In this document: piece by piece, positions 7,412 through 8,100 of the stretch | Layout: every line of letters begins with the position of its first letter | How positions within the stretch are numbered: the first letter of the stretch is position 1 | Assembly (NCBI GenBank): GCA_900770015.1 | Contig: CAAGIU010000480.1 | Span: forward strand, 1 to 8,100 | Source: an uncultured Oscillospiraceae bacterium | GTDB lineage: Bacteria; Bacillota_A; Clostridia; Oscillospirales; Oscillospiraceae | Length of the DNA: 8,100 nt | Reading direction: 5' to 3' | Notes under the pieces: generated by a model | What the model was told of the DNA's origin: nothing | The model's database searches: none | The model's input: only the letters and a program-made list of their open reading frames with translations | Program-made: the position numbers and the translations under genes

Positions 7412-7891
7412 TTACTCCTCCGAATCCCCGTTCAGTTCCTCCTCGGTGAGGAAGCGATCCATCACTTCGGTGTAGACGATGCCGTCCAGATGATCCAGCT
7501 CGTGACAGAAGCAGCGGGCAATCAGCTCCTCGCCCTCGGCCTCGAACCAGTCGCCGTTGCGGTCCTGGGCCCGCACCTTGGCATAATAGGGGCGCTTCAC
7601 CAGACCGTACTTGCCGGGAACGCTGAGGCAGCCCTCCGCGCCCACCTGCTCGCCGTCGGTTTCCAGCAGCTCAGGGTTCACCAGCTCCAGAATCTCCTCG
7701 CCGGTATCCACGATGACCACCCGGCGCAGAATGCCCACCTGGGGCGCTGCCAGACCGACGCCGTTGGCCTCGGCCAGGGTCTGCCGCATATCGTCCAGCA
7801 GCTTGTGCAGCCGCCGGTCAAATTTCTCCACGGGTCTGCAGACCTTGTGCAGCGCTGGCTCTGCATCGGTCAGAATTTTACGAAGTCCCAT
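7412..7891 (-). CDS. def: Peptide deformylase
   Basis: This metalloenzyme removes the N-formyl group from newly made proteins at the ribosome exit, undoing the mark placed by the downstream fmt product. It has 159 residues. The three family motifs are complete: GVGLAAPQ (44-51), EGCLS (86-90) and HELDH (130-134). C88, H130 and H134 bind the metal, probably Fe2+ in an anaerobe, and E131 is the catalytic base. The acidic tail (149-159) is not conserved. The motif spacing and short form match the def genes that pair with fmt. It is the first gene of the operon in the window, with an AAGGAG site 7 bases before the ATG and an 83-base leader before the right repeat. Its stop lies 2 bases before fmt. 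Confidence 0.97.
   Translation of the reverse strand: MGLRKILTDAEPALHKVCRPVEKFDRRLHKLLDDMRQTLAEANGVGLAAPQVGILRRVVIVDTGEEILELVNPELLETDGEQVGAEGCLSVPGKYGLVKRPYYAKVRAQDRNGDWFEAEGEELIARCFCHELDHLDGIVYTEVMDRFLTEEELNGDSEE
7415..7421 (-). promoter_or_regulatory. Ribosome binding site that sets the TTG start of fmt
   Basis: GGAGGAG on the minus strand, 5 bases before the TTG at 7409-7407. It overlaps the last codons of def (Glu-Glu-stop). It decides the start, because the first in-frame ATG is five codons further in and would lose conserved residues. Confidence 0.85.
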
Positions 7892-7898
7892 ACTCTTT

Positions 7899-7904
7899 CT
7901 CCTT
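7899..7904 (-). promoter_or_regulatory. Ribosome binding site of def
   Basis: AAGGAG on the minus strand, 7 bases before the def ATG, within a purine-rich run. Spacing and sequence are near ideal and confirm the start. Confidence 0.85.
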
Positions 7905-7974
7905 CTTTTTCAATCGCAGCGGGCAGGCTTCCATTCCCGTCCTGCGCTTTCCATACGATTCCTGTTGGCTTGCG

Positions 7975-8052
7975 AAACTGTAATTTATCGCACTGGCGCG
8001 GTAGCGCCCTTGGCTCTCCCTTTGGGAGAGCTGTCAGCCGAACAGGCTGACT
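7975..8052 (-). repeat. Hairpin-rich repeat, right copy (upstream of def)
   Basis: This is the inverted partner of 1-78, differing only at 7978. Its three stem-loops are 7995-7999 with 8004-8008 (5 bp), 8013-8020 with 8024-8031 (8 bp, loop ttt) and 8033-8039 with 8045-8051 (7 bp). The AT-rich side (7975-7992) faces def. The following gagagggt (8053-8060) may still belong to the element, but the left copy is cut at the window edge, so the outer boundary cannot be set. It lies where an operon promoter would be expected. No coding potential is seen. Confidence 0.9.
7983..7992 (-). promoter_or_regulatory. Possible extended -10 element facing def
   Basis: The minus strand reads TGCGATAAAT, a TG-N followed by a 4-of-6 match to TATAAT, at the inner edge of the right repeat. 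A start just downstream would give a leader of roughly 80-90 bases before def. No convincing -35 box lies upstream, so this is only a candidate. The remaining leader (7892-7974) shows no better promoter by eye. Confidence 0.2.
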
Positions 8053-8100
8053 GAGAGGGTACTCCGTTTGATGGTTGGGCAGCGCCTATTGGAACGTGGG
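8053..8100. other. Unassigned right edge
   Basis: These 48 bases lie outside the right repeat. An ATG at 8071 opens a plus-strand frame that runs off the window after ten codons. There is no well-spaced ribosome binding site, and it is too short to call. The upstream neighbour of def cannot be identified. Confidence 0.4.

Noticed and set aside
6513..7475. 320-codon plus-strand frame opposite fmt
   Set aside because: Antisense shadow of fmt and the end of def, with low-complexity composition and no recognisable motif.
1..8052. Composite transposon carrying the operon
   Set aside because: The inverted repeats suggest it, but there is no transposase or integrase inside, and the cargo is core housekeeping genes in conserved order. 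The flanking repeats are better read as dispersed intergenic elements.

Overview
The window holds one compact leftward (minus-strand) operon of seven housekeeping genes, with almost no unexplained space. Read 5'->3' on the minus strand the order is def, fmt, rsmB, rlmN, prpC, prkC, rsgA. This order is a classic Firmicutes arrangement. The GC-rich composition, strong GGAGG-type ribosome binding sites, and PASTA kinase/PP2C phosphatase pair suggest a GC-rich Clostridia member, perhaps an Oscillospiraceae/Ruminococcaceae-type gut anaerobe. Species cannot be fixed from the sequence alone.

Layout from right to left: 8053-8100 is an unassigned edge. 7975-8052 is a repeat element with three hairpins. 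7892-7974 is the operon leader with the def ribosome binding site. def, fmt, rsmB and rlmN (7891 to 4160) are packed with a 2-base gap or 1- and 4-base overlaps. A 45-base gap precedes prpC, 26 bases separate prpC from prkC, and prkC overlaps rsgA by 8 bases. A terminator-like hairpin (116-153) lies directly after rsgA, and positions 1-78 carry a second copy of the repeat in opposite orientation.

The genes share a theme: making and tuning the ribosome and starting translation. Fmt formylates initiator Met-tRNA and Def removes the formyl group from new proteins. RsmB methylates 16S rRNA and RlmN methylates 23S rRNA and tRNA. RsgA is a GTPase for late 30S maturation. PrkC and PrpC are the membrane Ser/Thr kinase with extracellular PASTA domains and its opposing phosphatase; in Bacillus this pair acts on translation factors, including the RsgA orthologue.

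No new enzyme system is visible. The most unusual feature is not a gene: the whole operon is bracketed by a near-identical inverted pair of about 78-base, hairpin-rich repeats (74 bases identical, then one mismatch). The usual outer neighbours of this operon are absent from the window at both borders.
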